Source of the DNA: Brevibacillus laterosporus
Lineage (GTDB): Bacteria > Bacillota > Bacilli > Brevibacillales > Brevibacillaceae
Reading direction: 5' to 3'
NCBI RefSeq assembly: GCF_030489605.1
Contig: NZ_JAUKFY010000015.1
Coordinates: forward strand, 47,041-111,040
Length of the DNA stretch: 64,000 nucleotides
Shown here piece after piece: positions 8,569-17,793 of this stretch. The position numbers and the translations under genes are program-made. Under the pieces are notes generated by a model, which had not been told where the DNA came from, did no database searches, and was given only the letters and a program-made list of their open reading frames with translations. The stretch's first letter is position 1. Each line of letters begins with the position of its first letter.

Positions 8569-9771
8569 TTAGATTCGTTTGGTTCGAGCTCGATCTACCT
8601 CTGGAATTTTGATTACTAGATAACCAAGAAAGACTACAAGAAGAATACCCTGAAATAAAATAGCAAAGGAAACAGATCCACCCATATAGGCTACGGCATA
8701 GTAAATAACCGTTCCCCCTAGCATTAAGCTGTTCTCTACAAAATTTTGGACCGCAATCGTTTTGCCTGATCCAATGATTTGAAGTCCTTGCTCCTGAATG
8801 ACAGTGTTCATCGGAACGATAAATACCCCGCCCATAAAGCCAACAGCAAGCAACATCAGGATAGCAATGAATGTTGAATGTATCCAAGGAAACAGCATAA
8901 TACAGCCAGTCATAAGAAATCCATAGAGTATGGCTTTCGTAAACCTGGATAGAGGAATCACCTTCGGAGCAAAGAAGGCTCCTCCAATAATGCCAATGGA
9001 GGTAGTCGCTAGTATAAGTGATACTCGAAAGTCATTCTCTGCAAAACCTAAGGCCAGCGGAATCCAAGCAAGCACAGCAATCCGCAGTACCGCCGAACTC
9101 ATCCAGAATGCTCCGGTTCCTATCAGTGCGTAGTGTGTAGTCGGATGACGGTACAGCAACTGAAAATTTTCAAAAAATAAGCGGACTTCTTTCCCGATTT
9201 TAATATGGCGATTGCCTCGCTGCATCGGGATGTAAAAGGTCATCGCAATCGAAGCCGCAAAGAGGAGCAAGCAGATGCTCGAAGAAACAACGACACTAGT
9301 AACGGCCGCAATTGCCCCTCCTCCTCCGATCCCTAATAAAATCGCCAGTATCGTATAGGCCTCAATCCGCGAATTAGCTTCAAATAATTCCATTTCATTT
9401 TCAGTAAGCTCTACTAATATGCCGTACTTGGCAGGTGAGTAGACAACCGCTCCTATTCCTACAGTAAAGTAACTAGCCATCAACGCTATAATGCTTTGGT
9501 GATCTACCGACATTAATAAGACGATACCTAGCAGCTTCAAAAAATTACCTACAAGTAAAACTGCTGTTTTCGAATGCTTATCTGCTATGGGCCCCACCAC
9601 AGGTGCCATTACAATAAACGGCACGAAAAATGCCATGGAAACTAAGGCAAGCGCGACAGGAGAAAAGCCGTTTTGTCTTAACAGATTGGCAATCACAAAT
9701 AATGCCATGTTATCAGCAAACGCAGATAAAAATTGAGTGATATATAAATACTTCAAGGCTTTATTTTTCAC
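8569..9771 (-). CDS. lplT: MFS transporter, LplT-like (lysophospholipid transporter family)
   Basis: A 400-residue protein with about twelve hydrophobic segments and the early MFS motif VGPIADKHSKTAVLLVG. The start KNKALKYLYITQFLSAFADNM resembles LplT. GTG 9771 has AGGAGAG nine bases upstream. It lies 19 bases after an Aas-type acyltransferase/acyl-ACP synthetase gene, reproducing the lplT-aas pair of Gram-negative bacteria, where LplT flips lysophospholipid to the inner leaflet and Aas re-acylates it. Function is inferred from this pairing; a generic MFS exporter is possible. Confidence 0.78.
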   Translation of the reverse strand: MKNKALKYLYITQFLSAFADNMALFVIANLLRQNGFSPVALALVSMAFFVPFIVMAPVVGPIADKHSKTAVLLVGNFLKLLGIVLLMSVDHQSIIALMASYFTVGIGAVVYSPAKYGILVELTENEMELFEANSRIEAYTILAILLGIGGGGAIAAVTSVVVSSSICLLLFAASIAMTFYIPMQRGNRHIKIGKEVRLFFENFQLLYRHPTTHYALIGTGAFWMSSAVLRIAVLAWIPLALGFAENDFRVSLILATTSIGIIGGAFFAPKVIPLSRFTKAILYGFLMTGCIMLFPWIHSTFIAILMLLAVGFMGGVFIVPMNTVIQEQGLQIIGSGKTIAVQNFVENSLMLGGTVIYYAVAYMGGSVSFAILFQGILLVVFLGYLVIKIPEVDRARTKRI

Positions 9772-9790
9772 GAATGCCGCTCTCCTCTTC

Positions 9791-11917
9791 CTATCGATTA
9801 GATGGGGTCTCTTGTTCTGCCCATTGTTTTAATGTTACATAGTCAACCTTACCGCTCCCTAATAAAGGGAGTTCCTCGATCTCCACAATTTTAGAAGGAA
9901 CCAATAGTGCTGAGAAGCCTTTAGCTAGCACGTATTCCTTAATCTCACGCATTGTAATAGGAGCAGAGGTGAATAGATAAATGCGCTCTCCTTTTCGCGG
10001 ATCACCTGTCGTCACAGCAGCGAGCCTCGTATCTTGGACTACCTCCGAAACCAGTTGCTCAACTAAATTTAGCGAGACCATTTCACCAGCAATTTTTGCA
10101 AAACGTTTTTTCCGAGCTACAATGGAAATATACCCTTCGTCATCCACTGTTACGATATCTCCGCAATCGTAGTACCCTTCTCTTGGCTCAAACCCTTTTC
10201 CATGAAATAGATAGCCCTTCATGACATTTGCTCCATCCACCCAAAGGTTGCCGCCTTCAGCTATGCCTTCAATCTTCTCTAATTCATAACGAATACCTGG
10301 CAAAAATTGACCTACTGTTCCCTTTTTATGCTGTAGCGGAGTGTTCAGTGAAAGGATTGGAGAAGCCTCTGTTGTACCATATCCTTCCATTATCCTGATA
10401 CCGAATTTATCCATCCAAAGCTGTCGAACCTCATCCTTTAATTTTTCTGCTCCCGCCACTACATGACGCATAGCGTAAAAGTCGTATGGTTTGGCAGTCC
10501 GCGCATATCCTGCAAGGAATGTAGAGGTTCCAAATAACACGGTACAATTGCGATCATAAGCAATCTCAGGAATCACCTTGTAATGAAGCGGTGAGGGGTA
10601 AAAAAACACAGGGATCCCTGTCACAATCGGCAAAATCGTTCCTACTGTTAACCCAAAGCTGTGAAACATCGGTAAGGTATTTAAAAATTTGTCTTTCGAA
10701 GTCATATCCATCATGGCCAAGACCTGCTGAATATTATTATAGATATTACTGTGTGTAAGCACCACGCCTTTTGGTTTGCTCTCGCTTCCAGATGTAAATA
10801 AAATAAGTTCGCTTTCCTGTAACGGATTCGCCTTTAAAGCACGATGTTTGCTCATATAAGCAAACATCGCTTTTCCTTTATCGGTTGTGCTGATCGATGC
10901 TTTTACGTCTTCCAGGTAAATAACCCGAATATGTTTGGCAAGCGAATCAGCCATCGCCTGTAAATTAGCCTTCTGAATAAACTCTCTGGAGGTTAAGATG
11001 GTGGAAATACTCGCTGTTTCACAAGCATCCAACACCGTCTGAACCCCCATACTAAAGTTAAGGAGAGCAACCGTCTTGTCTAAATAAAATAACGAAAATA
11101 AAGCTACGGTATGCCCAAGTGATGTTGGTAATAATGTGCCGATGCGTTGCTCCTGGTGAACAAGAGTCTGTAATTTATTCCCTAACGCATATGCGCTTAT
11201 GACCAGCTTTTTATAAGTTATGGACTGGGTTAATTCTTCCCCAATCATCCGGTTTGGACCATTAAGACGACAGGCATCTAGCATTTCATTAAATAATTGC
11301 ACATGATGCTTCTCTTTGGCATAAAATAATTCTGTTTGCATCGTTCTCAGGACTTTACTGCCAGCCTTTTCCTTTTGAATACGCTTAGATACTCCCTCTT
11401 TTGCTGGAATCGTATAGGCCTCACCAATACGGATACGCACCTTGGGGAATAAATGCGTTTTCCACTTATCAGTAATGTAAGAAAATGGTGTTCGTTCAGG
11501 CCCTACCAATGTAACAGGATAAATAGTGGCTCCTGTGCGAAGAGCAATATAACCGAGCCCACTATATACTTTCATGATTCCGCCAGTCGTTGTAATTCTG
11601 CCTTCGGGAAACAACACCAAAGGTACGCCAGCCTTAACCTCACGCACAATTTTGCGGATGGAATAAAAATTAAAAGGATCAACCGTTATAAATTTTCGTT
11701 GTGATAAAAAGCTGGCATATTTTTTGGCAATATCCGTATTGACCACATAGCATACTTCTTTAGGAAGGTTTAAGGCCAGTAATACGGCATCTAAAATTGA
11801 AACGTGATTTGGTGCTAACATAACCGGCTTGGAAAAGTCGAGTTTTGAGAGTCCCTCAATCTCAACTCGATAACTCGTATTAACCACCGTTTTTAATAAA
11901 CTATCTACAATACCCAC
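9791..11917 (-). CDS. aas: Bifunctional acyltransferase / acyl-ACP (or CoA) synthetase, Aas-like
   Basis: A 708-residue fusion. Residues 1-190 form a PlsC-type acyltransferase with HVSILD (the HX4D motif) and FPEGRIT. Residues about 215-700 are an AMP-forming synthetase with the P-loop LFTSGSESKPKG, the adenylate motif GYGTTEASP and the YYDCGDIV hinge region. Aas activates free fatty acid on ACP and re-acylates lysophospholipid at the membrane. GTG 11917 is supported by AAGGTGG five bases upstream. First gene of a two-gene operon with the LplT-like transporter. Confidence 0.85.
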   Translation of the reverse strand: MGIVDSLLKTVVNTSYRVEIEGLSKLDFSKPVMLAPNHVSILDAVLLALNLPKEVCYVVNTDIAKKYASFLSQRKFITVDPFNFYSIRKIVREVKAGVPLVLFPEGRITTTGGIMKVYSGLGYIALRTGATIYPVTLVGPERTPFSYITDKWKTHLFPKVRIRIGEAYTIPAKEGVSKRIQKEKAGSKVLRTMQTELFYAKEKHHVQLFNEMLDACRLNGPNRMIGEELTQSITYKKLVISAYALGNKLQTLVHQEQRIGTLLPTSLGHTVALFSLFYLDKTVALLNFSMGVQTVLDACETASISTILTSREFIQKANLQAMADSLAKHIRVIYLEDVKASISTTDKGKAMFAYMSKHRALKANPLQESELILFTSGSESKPKGVVLTHSNIYNNIQQVLAMMDMTSKDKFLNTLPMFHSFGLTVGTILPIVTGIPVFFYPSPLHYKVIPEIAYDRNCTVLFGTSTFLAGYARTAKPYDFYAMRHVVAGAEKLKDEVRQLWMDKFGIRIMEGYGTTEASPILSLNTPLQHKKGTVGQFLPGIRYELEKIEGIAEGGNLWVDGANVMKGYLFHGKGFEPREGYYDCGDIVTVDDEGYISIVARKKRFAKIAGEMVSLNLVEQLVSEVVQDTRLAAVTTGDPRKGERIYLFTSAPITMREIKEYVLAKGFSALLVPSKIVEIEELPLLGSGKVDYVTLKQWAEQETPSNR

Positions 11918-12251
11918 ACCATTCCACCTTTCTCCTTTTGTCTATTTAACTTGCATTCTCAAAAAATCATAACAGACTTGTCAACTAATATATACTTTCA
12001 TCTCTCTATGCCCAACCATACATTTTTGTAGGATTTGCTTTTTTGTATCTTTTTTCTTAGCATATTCTACTCTCCTTTGTTCAAAACAAGTCTATTTAGC
12101 CAGGTAAGAATCAGCTTAAGGAGATTAGCCCTACTCAATCAGCCCTATTTTTTATTTTTTCTGATAAATACCGAAACTAAGTCGTCGTTTTCTGCGTCAA
12201 GGATTTTGACAAACGTCATACACTTGTGAAAAAGAACATGAGGAGGAAACC
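11918..12251. other. 334-base intergenic region between divergent aas and SLH genes
   Basis: Holds the promoters for both sides. On the plus strand CGAAAC at 12172 and CGTC at 12195, 17 bases apart, resemble an ECF-sigma promoter; TTGACA also occurs at 12208 but without a clear -10. On the minus strand TTGGGC/TATATT spaced 17 is a weak candidate for aas. No further gene is visible. Confidence 0.35.
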
Positions 12252-13502
12252 ATGAAAAGGATATCTGCTTTATTGCTGTCGTTCCTATTGTTGTTTTCCA
12301 TGATGCCCCTGCTAGCCCAAGCTAAAAACACAAATTTCTGGGATGTCTCGCGAGATCATTGGGCTTATGAGGCAATCACTGACATGGCCACAAAGGGAAT
12401 TATTGATGGTTACAGTGACGGTTCGTTTCGCCCTAACTCAAAAGTTACCCGTGCCGAGTTTGCTAAAATTATGATTGCAGCAGCAGGAGTCCAACTGGGG
12501 GATAAATGGGGGATTTCTCAGACCTTTAAAGATGTACCTCGCAGCCATTGGGCTTTTACGTATGTCGAGTATGCAAAGCCTTACCTGACTGGCTACAAAT
12601 CAGGCTCAACCTACAGCTACAAGCCTGATCAGAATGCCGTGCGTGAAGACATTGCCGTAGCTTTGGTGCGCCTGCTAGGCTATGATCAATCAAAATCAGC
12701 AAAAGTATCTTTATTAAATCAATTCAGAGATAAAGAAAGAATTTCTTACAATCTTCGCGCCTTTATCGCAATCGCCTTAGATAATGATCTGATTAAAGGC
12801 TTCAACGATGGTACCTTCCGACCACAAGATGCCATTACTCGTGCGGAAGCCGCCTCTCTATTGTACCGTGCTAAATTAGATGAGCAAAAAGTGGTTTTCC
12901 CAACGGATCCTACTTCTCCTGTCCCGCAACCAAAGCCTGATCAAAAAACAAGGGAAGTGGTTGATGATTTTTCAGATAATCAATTGAAAAAATGGAACAG
13001 TGCACGAGGAACTGGATCGTGGGTGGTTTATGATAAACGTGTAACAGCTTATAGCAATGACAGAGCTCTAAAGCATTATCTCCTTCCGCTAAAAGATAAG
13101 GTAAGCAGGGATGATACAGAATGGGAAATATCAGTAGATATTATTCCTGTCAAAACCGATGCGGAAGCCGGTATATTTATTAATGGTAATGACGGAGAAG
13201 CTGATATTGTTTATCTAACAAAGGATTCCCTGCAGATTCGCCACCTTCCTGATCCTGAAAAGAAAGAGACAAAAGCTATCGCCAGCATTGCCACCAAGCT
13301 AACAACACACAATAGCCTAAAAATAAAAGCTAGCGATGATACATTATCCGTTTATCTAAACGGCACCAATATCTATACGCTACAAAATGTGAAATGGGAT
13401 CATTCCGAAATAGGATTATACATGAGTAAGGATGCTTTTAAACAAATTCCATCAAAGACTACCTGGTTTGACAATTTCACATTTACCGCTACAAAAAAAT
13501 AA
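12252..13502 (+). CDS. SLH-domain cell-surface protein with C-terminal beta-sandwich domain
   Basis: A 416-residue secreted protein. The signal peptide (about 1-24) ends in AQA. Three SLH repeats follow: FWDVSRDHWAYEAI..., FKDVPRSHWAFTYV... and a third ending FRPQDAITRAEAASLLYRA. They anchor the protein to pyruvylated secondary cell-wall polymer. After a Pro-rich linker (about 215-230), residues 235-415 resemble a LamG/DUF1080-like glucan-binding sandwich (VVDDFSDNQLKKW..., ending TWFDNFTFTA). AGGAGGAAACC precedes the ATG. Role likely in envelope structure or polysaccharide binding; no catalytic motif is evident. Confidence 0.85.
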   Translation: MKRISALLLSFLLLFSMMPLLAQAKNTNFWDVSRDHWAYEAITDMATKGIIDGYSDGSFRPNSKVTRAEFAKIMIAAAGVQLGDKWGISQTFKDVPRSHWAFTYVEYAKPYLTGYKSGSTYSYKPDQNAVREDIAVALVRLLGYDQSKSAKVSLLNQFRDKERISYNLRAFIAIALDNDLIKGFNDGTFRPQDAITRAEAASLLYRAKLDEQKVVFPTDPTSPVPQPKPDQKTREVVDDFSDNQLKKWNSARGTGSWVVYDKRVTAYSNDRALKHYLLPLKDKVSRDDTEWEISVDIIPVKTDAEAGIFINGNDGEADIVYLTKDSLQIRHLPDPEKKETKAIASIATKLTTHNSLKIKASDDTLSVYLNGTNIYTLQNVKWDHSEIGLYMSKDAFKQIPSKTTWFDNFTFTATKK

Positions 13503-13600
13503 AAAAAGCTGGTCTCCTGAACATTTCGTTACATGATAAAGGTACAATTTTTTATATTTTGGTACCTTTGGCGAAATGTATTGGGAAGCCAGCTTTGTTT
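13503..13600. terminator. Long bidirectional hairpin between convergent genes
   Basis: Three stacked stems share one axis: AAAGCTGG/CCAGCTTT, ACATTTCG/CGAAATGT and AAAGGTAC/GTACCTTT. It lies between the SLH gene (plus) and the GNAT gene (minus), with T-rich flanks on both strands. Confidence 0.75.
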
Positions 13601-13607
13601 TGCTGTT

Positions 13608-14078
13608 TTACAGATTTTTTTTTAAAATCACCATATCTAAAGCACGAATTCCATTTTCCCAAATTGGATAGGGGTATTGCAAAAAGAAATCGGCTTTGAT
13701 TCCTGTAATTCGAAACCCTACCTTTTGATAAAACGCTAGATTATCCAAGCTGGAATTCGCTGTTCCTACAACCATCACCTTATAGTTGGCCTCTTTAGCC
13801 TTCTCTTCCAAACACGAAATGAATTGTTTGCCGTAGCCCTTTCCCTGCTCTCCTCTACATACCGCAATATTTTTAATTTCGACCATTTCCTCGGTACACG
13901 GAAGCAAAATGGCGATACCGAGCAAACGCTCCTCCGTATAAGCAGCGTACATATCTCCTCGATGCTTATAGCGCGCAATCATTTCTTCTGATTCATTAGC
14001 CTCTAACAACAATCGATCATATTCACCTTTATCCCGCTCTTCCATGGGTACAAGGACTACAGTTACCTCCTCTGACAA
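13608..14078 (-). CDS. GNAT-family N-acetyltransferase
   Basis: A 156-residue GNAT protein. The acetyl-CoA-binding motif A is EIKNIAVCRGEQGKGYGKQFI (middle) and the motif B region is NLAFYQKVGFRITGI. The probable start is TTG 14078, preceded by AGAGGAAGAG; an internal ATG at 14045 lies too far from the GAGGAGG that is inside the frame. Substrate is unknown. It is transcribed alone toward the shared terminator with the SLH gene. Confidence 0.8.
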   Translation of the reverse strand: MSEEVTVVLVPMEERDKGEYDRLLLEANESEEMIARYKHRGDMYAAYTEERLLGIAILLPCTEEMVEIKNIAVCRGEQGKGYGKQFISCLEEKAKEANYKVMVVGTANSSLDNLAFYQKVGFRITGIKADFFLQYPYPIWENGIRALDMVILKKNL

Positions 14079-14199
14079 ATCGCTCTTCCTCTCTTACATG
14101 GACTTCTTGACTTTCTCCTCATATATTAAACAAATCACACCGAAAAATCCATCTTTTCTGAATACTCCTTTTCCTAGCAGAGATTTTCATGACATTGTG

Positions 14200-14205
14200 T
14201 ATAAT
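14200..14205 (+). promoter_or_regulatory. Consensus -10 box upstream of lipL
   Basis: A perfect TATAAT preceded by TGTG; a -35 box is not clear. Because it lies downstream of the first in-frame ATG (14189), it supports the later GTG start of lipL. Confidence 0.5.
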
Positions 14206-14254
14206 GGAGAAAGACACCTCTCTTACAGGAGGGTATTTGGGAAGGGGTTTTACT

Positions 14255-15109
14255 GTGTATTCTGAACTACTGCACTCTCCGTTTACCTGGATTGACTCGG
14301 GCATCTACCGACAATCTCCGGTAGAACCGATCGCATTGGATGAAGCATTAGCTACTGCTATGAAAGAGCCTAATGCGAAACCGATTATCCATCTATGGAT
14401 TTATGATAAAGCTTTTTGGTTGGGACGGCGTGACGCCAAGCTTCCGCACTTAGAGCAAGCCTTGAAGGCATACAGTTATGAGGGGTACTCGGCTCTCCTC
14501 CGTTCCTCTGGCGGTGCATGTGTTCCACTGGACAGCGGTGTTTTAAATATGGCTATTTTATTCCCACAATGCAATCTGGCAATTGATGATTTTTATAAGC
14601 TAGCTGCTGAAATTCTATCAGTCGGGCTTGCTGACTACGGGAAGATTGAACTAGGAGAAGTCGTAGATTCCTATTGTGTAGGTGACTATGATTTTGCGCT
14701 TTCCGGTAAAAAAATTGGCGGAATGGCTCAACGCCGTACTCGCTATGGTTCCATTTTACAGCTCTGTATCAATATTGAGGGAAGCGGAATAGAACGCGGA
14801 GCCCTGATGGAAGACTTCTATCATCAAGCCGGACTATATGAAATGGAAGTGGCCCAGCGCCCTGTTCCAGCCGTCCGAAAGGAGACGATCGGGAGTATCT
14901 CCGAGCATATGGGACGTGCCATCTCCGTAGATGAAGTAAAAGAGCAGCTTTATTCAGCTATTTCAAAAAAATGGACAGCTCCCAAAGGAGAATTGCCTTT
15001 GACAGAATCAGATAAAGAAGTCGCAATCCAGCATTTAACGGGGCGCCTTGGTCTCTTCTCTTATACCGCAGCAGAGATTCAACAATCTGATTGGCGGTTA
15101 CTAAAATAA
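14255..15109 (+). CDS. lipL: Octanoyl-[GcvH]:protein N-octanoyltransferase LipL
   Basis: A 284-residue lipoate/biotin ligase-fold protein. It has the R-S-S-G-G-A motif (LLRSSGGACVPLD) and the motif around the acyl-accepting Cys, SYCVGDYDFALSGKKIGGMA, as in Bacillus LipL (281 residues). LipL moves octanoyl groups from GcvH to E2 subunits of 2-oxoacid dehydrogenases. GTG 14255 with GGGAAGGGG seven bases upstream gives the family length; ATG 14189 would place the start above the -10 box. LipM is the main alternative, but the start and length favour LipL. Confidence 0.8.
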   Translation: MYSELLHSPFTWIDSGIYRQSPVEPIALDEALATAMKEPNAKPIIHLWIYDKAFWLGRRDAKLPHLEQALKAYSYEGYSALLRSSGGACVPLDSGVLNMAILFPQCNLAIDDFYKLAAEILSVGLADYGKIELGEVVDSYCVGDYDFALSGKKIGGMAQRRTRYGSILQLCINIEGSGIERGALMEDFYHQAGLYEMEVAQRPVPAVRKETIGSISEHMGRAISVDEVKEQLYSAISKKWTAPKGELPLTESDKEVAIQHLTGRLGLFSYTAAEIQQSDWRLLK

Positions 15110-15163
15110 AGTCATATTCGATGAGCTCCTTTGCATATCTATAAAAAAGACATCTTCTCATTC

Positions 15164-15197
15164 AAAACCTGAGGATTGATCCGCTCAGGTTTTTTCT
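15164..15197 (+). terminator. Rho-independent terminator of lipL
   Basis: AAAACCTGAG pairs with CTCAGGTTTT around a ten-base loop, followed by TTCTTTT. Confidence 0.9.
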
Positions 15198-15394
15198 TTT
15201 TTCATCTTTTTTGAGCCTGAATTGATCAGCATTACATATAGACTTTCGATCCGGACTTGTAAAAATTTGCTCAAGTTACTTCTACTCTGTTTTTCATCTC
15301 ATTTCAAATAGAGAAAAAAATGCATTTTTGTTTAATTTTTTATACAATACAAGAAGAATGTCCATTAACAATGAAAGGTAAGGAGGATCTTGCA

Positions 15395-15835
15395 TTGATT
15401 AATCCTCAAGCTAAGCATATTTTCAATTACCCGATTATGGATTTAATATTGCCCGCCTCAAAAGTAGCTCATGTTCAATTGGGCAATTCTTTGGAACACG
15501 CTTTATTAGTATTGGTCAAAAGTAGATATTCGGCCATTCCTGTATTGGACTCTTCCTATAAAGTGATGGGACAAATTAGTAAAACAATGATATTGGAATC
15601 CATTCTAGGATTAGAGCGTGTGGAGTATGAAACTTTGCACGAGCATCATGTAGAAGAGGTCATGGAACGTAACATCCCTCGTTTACGCCCTACTGACTCT
15701 TTTCAACGTGCTCTAGAATTATCCATTAATCATCCGTTTGTATGTGTCGAGGATGAGCAAGGTGTCTTTGAAGGAATTTTGACTCGTAAAGCAGTTCTTG
15801 CCCTCGTGTACCACCATTTCCGTAACGCCGAATAA
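15395..15835 (+). CDS. darB: Cyclic di-AMP-binding CBS-pair protein DarB (YkuL/CbpB)
   Basis: A 146-residue protein made of two CBS repeats. It closely follows B. subtilis DarB (YkuL, 147 residues): KVAHVQLGNSLEHALLVLVK, YSAIPVLDSSYKV, GLERVEYE..., VEEVMERNIPRL and HPFVCVEDEQGVFEGILTR. DarB without c-di-AMP binds the stringent factor Rel and pyruvate carboxylase. The start is TTG 15395 with AAGGAGG eight bases upstream, which gives the family length; ATGs further upstream lack a ribosome site. Confidence 0.88.
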   Translation: MINPQAKHIFNYPIMDLILPASKVAHVQLGNSLEHALLVLVKSRYSAIPVLDSSYKVMGQISKTMILESILGLERVEYETLHEHHVEEVMERNIPRLRPTDSFQRALELSINHPFVCVEDEQGVFEGILTRKAVLALVYHHFRNAE

Positions 15836-15872
15836 TACAGTCTCAGTCCCCCGTGGTGATGTTAGAAATGAA

Positions 15873-15910
15873 GGAAAGGCCCGCATCCAGCTTGATGCAG
15901 GCCTTTTATT
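15873..15910 (+). terminator. Rho-independent terminator of darB
   Basis: AAGGCCCGCATC pairs with GATGCAGGCCTT (one bulge) followed by TTATT. Confidence 0.85.
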
Positions 15911-15994
15911 ACATATACGCTTTACCTTTTGGTATGCTATGATCCCTTTACCAATAGCATGATGCATGGCCGTCTACCAGTCTTCTATCAATTC

Positions 15995-17056
15995 TTATTT
16001 TTTCTTTTTGTACAAAGTAGCTCCAAATTCAAGCGGGGTTTTATAAGCTTGATAGAACATGGCCTTCTCACCTGCTTTGAAAAATGAGTATCTTTGATCC
16101 CTTACGTTCGCCTCAATAAAATATGGTAATCCAGCCCGGTCAATCCCCATATCTAAGCCCAGATCAGCTAGTGACGGTTCATGCTGCTCTAGCTCCTCTG
16201 CAATGGCAAAGCATGCAGCCTTTAAACGATTCACAATGATGGGAATACTTTGGGTAGCAAACAGCGAGCCCAGAACTGGTTCCAATTTTACTGCCTTGCC
16301 ACCTTGTGCTAAGTTACTTAATTTATTGGTGGGATTTGCCAACTTTGCTACCATCCCTGATATCTTCCATTCATGTAATTGATTTTTTTGAATAGAAACA
16401 CGCACATCAAAAGTTCGATTCTGATACCTGCAAAGCGGAATACCTTGTTGAATAATGTAGGTTTTGTTCTTGATCCAGTTTTCCACAAACTGTACAAGTT
16501 CTTCTACATGCTGAAAGCTTTCCTTTGTTCGTGACGAGCAGAAAAAATATCCCTCTGCCTTACGTTCTATTCGAGCAACTCCAATCCCTACTGATCCGAC
16601 TACCGGTTTGATGTATATAAAAGCATATTTATTCAGCATGTCGGTAAAGGCTTGTTTACGAAATAGCTTGGTTTCCGGAATATAATGACGTAAATTATCC
16701 TGTCTCCACAGTCTCTTGTGCACCCTCCATTTATTGCGTGTAACAATCCCGTTATACACTTGGCTTATTTTTTCTAATTTTTTTATCCGAAAAATCGTAG
16801 CTTTCTTACCAGAAAGTAACCGATTGTGAATAACTTTTGGGATTATAAAAGTGGAAGGCACCAGTTTCTTATCTCTCCACACATAGCCTTTAATTTTATT
16901 CGTGGCAAAGTTAATTTGATCAGCATGAAAAAACACAGTTTCTAGTCCAAGTCTAGCCCCAATCTCTACATAAAATGCCAGCCGCTCATAGGTGTGTCGT
17001 TGCTGTCTGTTCAAGGAAATAACTTTCTTATTAAGCATGATTCCGATTTTTTCCAC
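15995..17056 (-). CDS. YheC/YheD-family ATP-grasp protein (spore-coat associated family)
   Basis: About 353 residues with an ATP-grasp layout. The N-terminal region is IGIMLNKK..., a central segment YIKPVVGSVGIGVARI looks like the ATP-grasp glycine-rich loop, and the C-terminal metal site is LGLDMGIDRAGLPYFIEANVR. The family includes B. subtilis YheC and YheD, which localise to the forespore; the ligase substrate is not known. The first ATG (17062) touches its own AGGAAGGG, so GTG 17056, six to seven bases from it, is the better start. Transcribed alone. Confidence 0.85.
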   Translation of the reverse strand: MEKIGIMLNKKVISLNRQQRHTYERLAFYVEIGARLGLETVFFHADQINFATNKIKGYVWRDKKLVPSTFIIPKVIHNRLLSGKKATIFRIKKLEKISQVYNGIVTRNKWRVHKRLWRQDNLRHYIPETKLFRKQAFTDMLNKYAFIYIKPVVGSVGIGVARIERKAEGYFFCSSRTKESFQHVEELVQFVENWIKNKTYIIQQGIPLCRYQNRTFDVRVSIQKNQLHEWKISGMVAKLANPTNKLSNLAQGGKAVKLEPVLGSLFATQSIPIIVNRLKAACFAIAEELEQHEPSLADLGLDMGIDRAGLPYFIEANVRDQRYSFFKAGEKAMFYQAYKTPLEFGATLYKKKK

Positions 17057-17159
17057 ATTCATCCCTTCCTACATCATTTCTTCAGTACATTTTTCTTTTT
17101 TATTACTCTATGTAGACAGCAGACAGATGGGTTGCCTATTTTTTCTGCTCGATTTCAAC

Positions 17160-17196
17160 TGAAAAAACCGAGTAATGAATCTGTCCATTACTCGGT
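17160..17196 (-). terminator. Terminator of the mnmM operon
   Basis: On the minus strand ACCGAGTAATG pairs with CATTACTCGGT, followed by TTTTTTC. Confidence 0.9.
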
Positions 17197-17222
17197 TAGG
17201 GCTGACGATATCTGTTTTGTTC

Positions 17223-17777
17223 TTATCTTTTTTCAATTGCAATGATAAAAGGAGCTTGGTTTTGTTGATTCATATATTGATAACGAAGCACAAGGTATTC
17301 TGTCTGCGGCAGTTTTTCACAATAATCAACAACTGCCTCCTTCTCAATAGCCCCTGCTTCATGCCCCCAATAAATAATGATCGTCATGATTCCGCCAGTC
17401 CGAAGCTTATCCAATCCGGCTTCAATAGCACGAATGGTGGTATTAGCCTGTGTCGTAATATCCTTATTTCCGCCTGGTAAGTACCCTAAATTAAACATAA
17501 CAGCTCCGATTTCTACCGGAATCTCTTTAATTTGCTCGTGGCTGGTTAATAATAAATTCACCCGCTCTACTACCTGTTCGCGCTCTAAACGTGCTCGGGT
17601 TTTCTCAATCGCTTCTGCTTGAACATCATAAGCGTACACTTTTCCTCTTTCCCCAACTAACTGAGCAAGAAATAATGTGTCATTTCCATTGCCCATAGTG
17701 GCGTCCACTACAGTCTCTCCCTCTCCTACTCGCTCTCTAATATATTGACGTACAACTTCTAGAACATTTGGAAACAC
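17223..17777 (-). CDS. mnmM: tRNA 5-aminomethyl-2-thiouridine methyltransferase MnmM (YtqB type)
   Basis: A 184-residue class I methyltransferase. SAM motif I is VVDATMGNGNDTLFL and motif IV is VMFNLGYLPGGNK, the pattern of Bacillus YtqB. YtqB has been reported as MnmM, which makes mnm5s2U in the tRNA wobble position in organisms without MnmC. GTG 17777 with AGGAGAGAG upstream is the start. It is 16 bases downstream of the MBL hydrolase gene and probably co-transcribed with it. Confidence 0.82.
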   Translation of the reverse strand: MFPNVLEVVRQYIRERVGEGETVVDATMGNGNDTLFLAQLVGERGKVYAYDVQAEAIEKTRARLEREQVVERVNLLLTSHEQIKEIPVEIGAVMFNLGYLPGGNKDITTQANTTIRAIEAGLDKLRTGGIMTIIIYWGHEAGAIEKEAVVDYCEKLPQTEYLVLRYQYMNQQNQAPFIIAIEKR

Positions 17778-17793
17778 AGTAGCTCTCTCCTTT

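Noticed and set aside
14189..14254. Longer N-terminus for lipL from ATG 14189
   Set aside because: The start would lie upstream of the perfect TATAAT box and has no ribosome site; GTG 14255 gives the family length.
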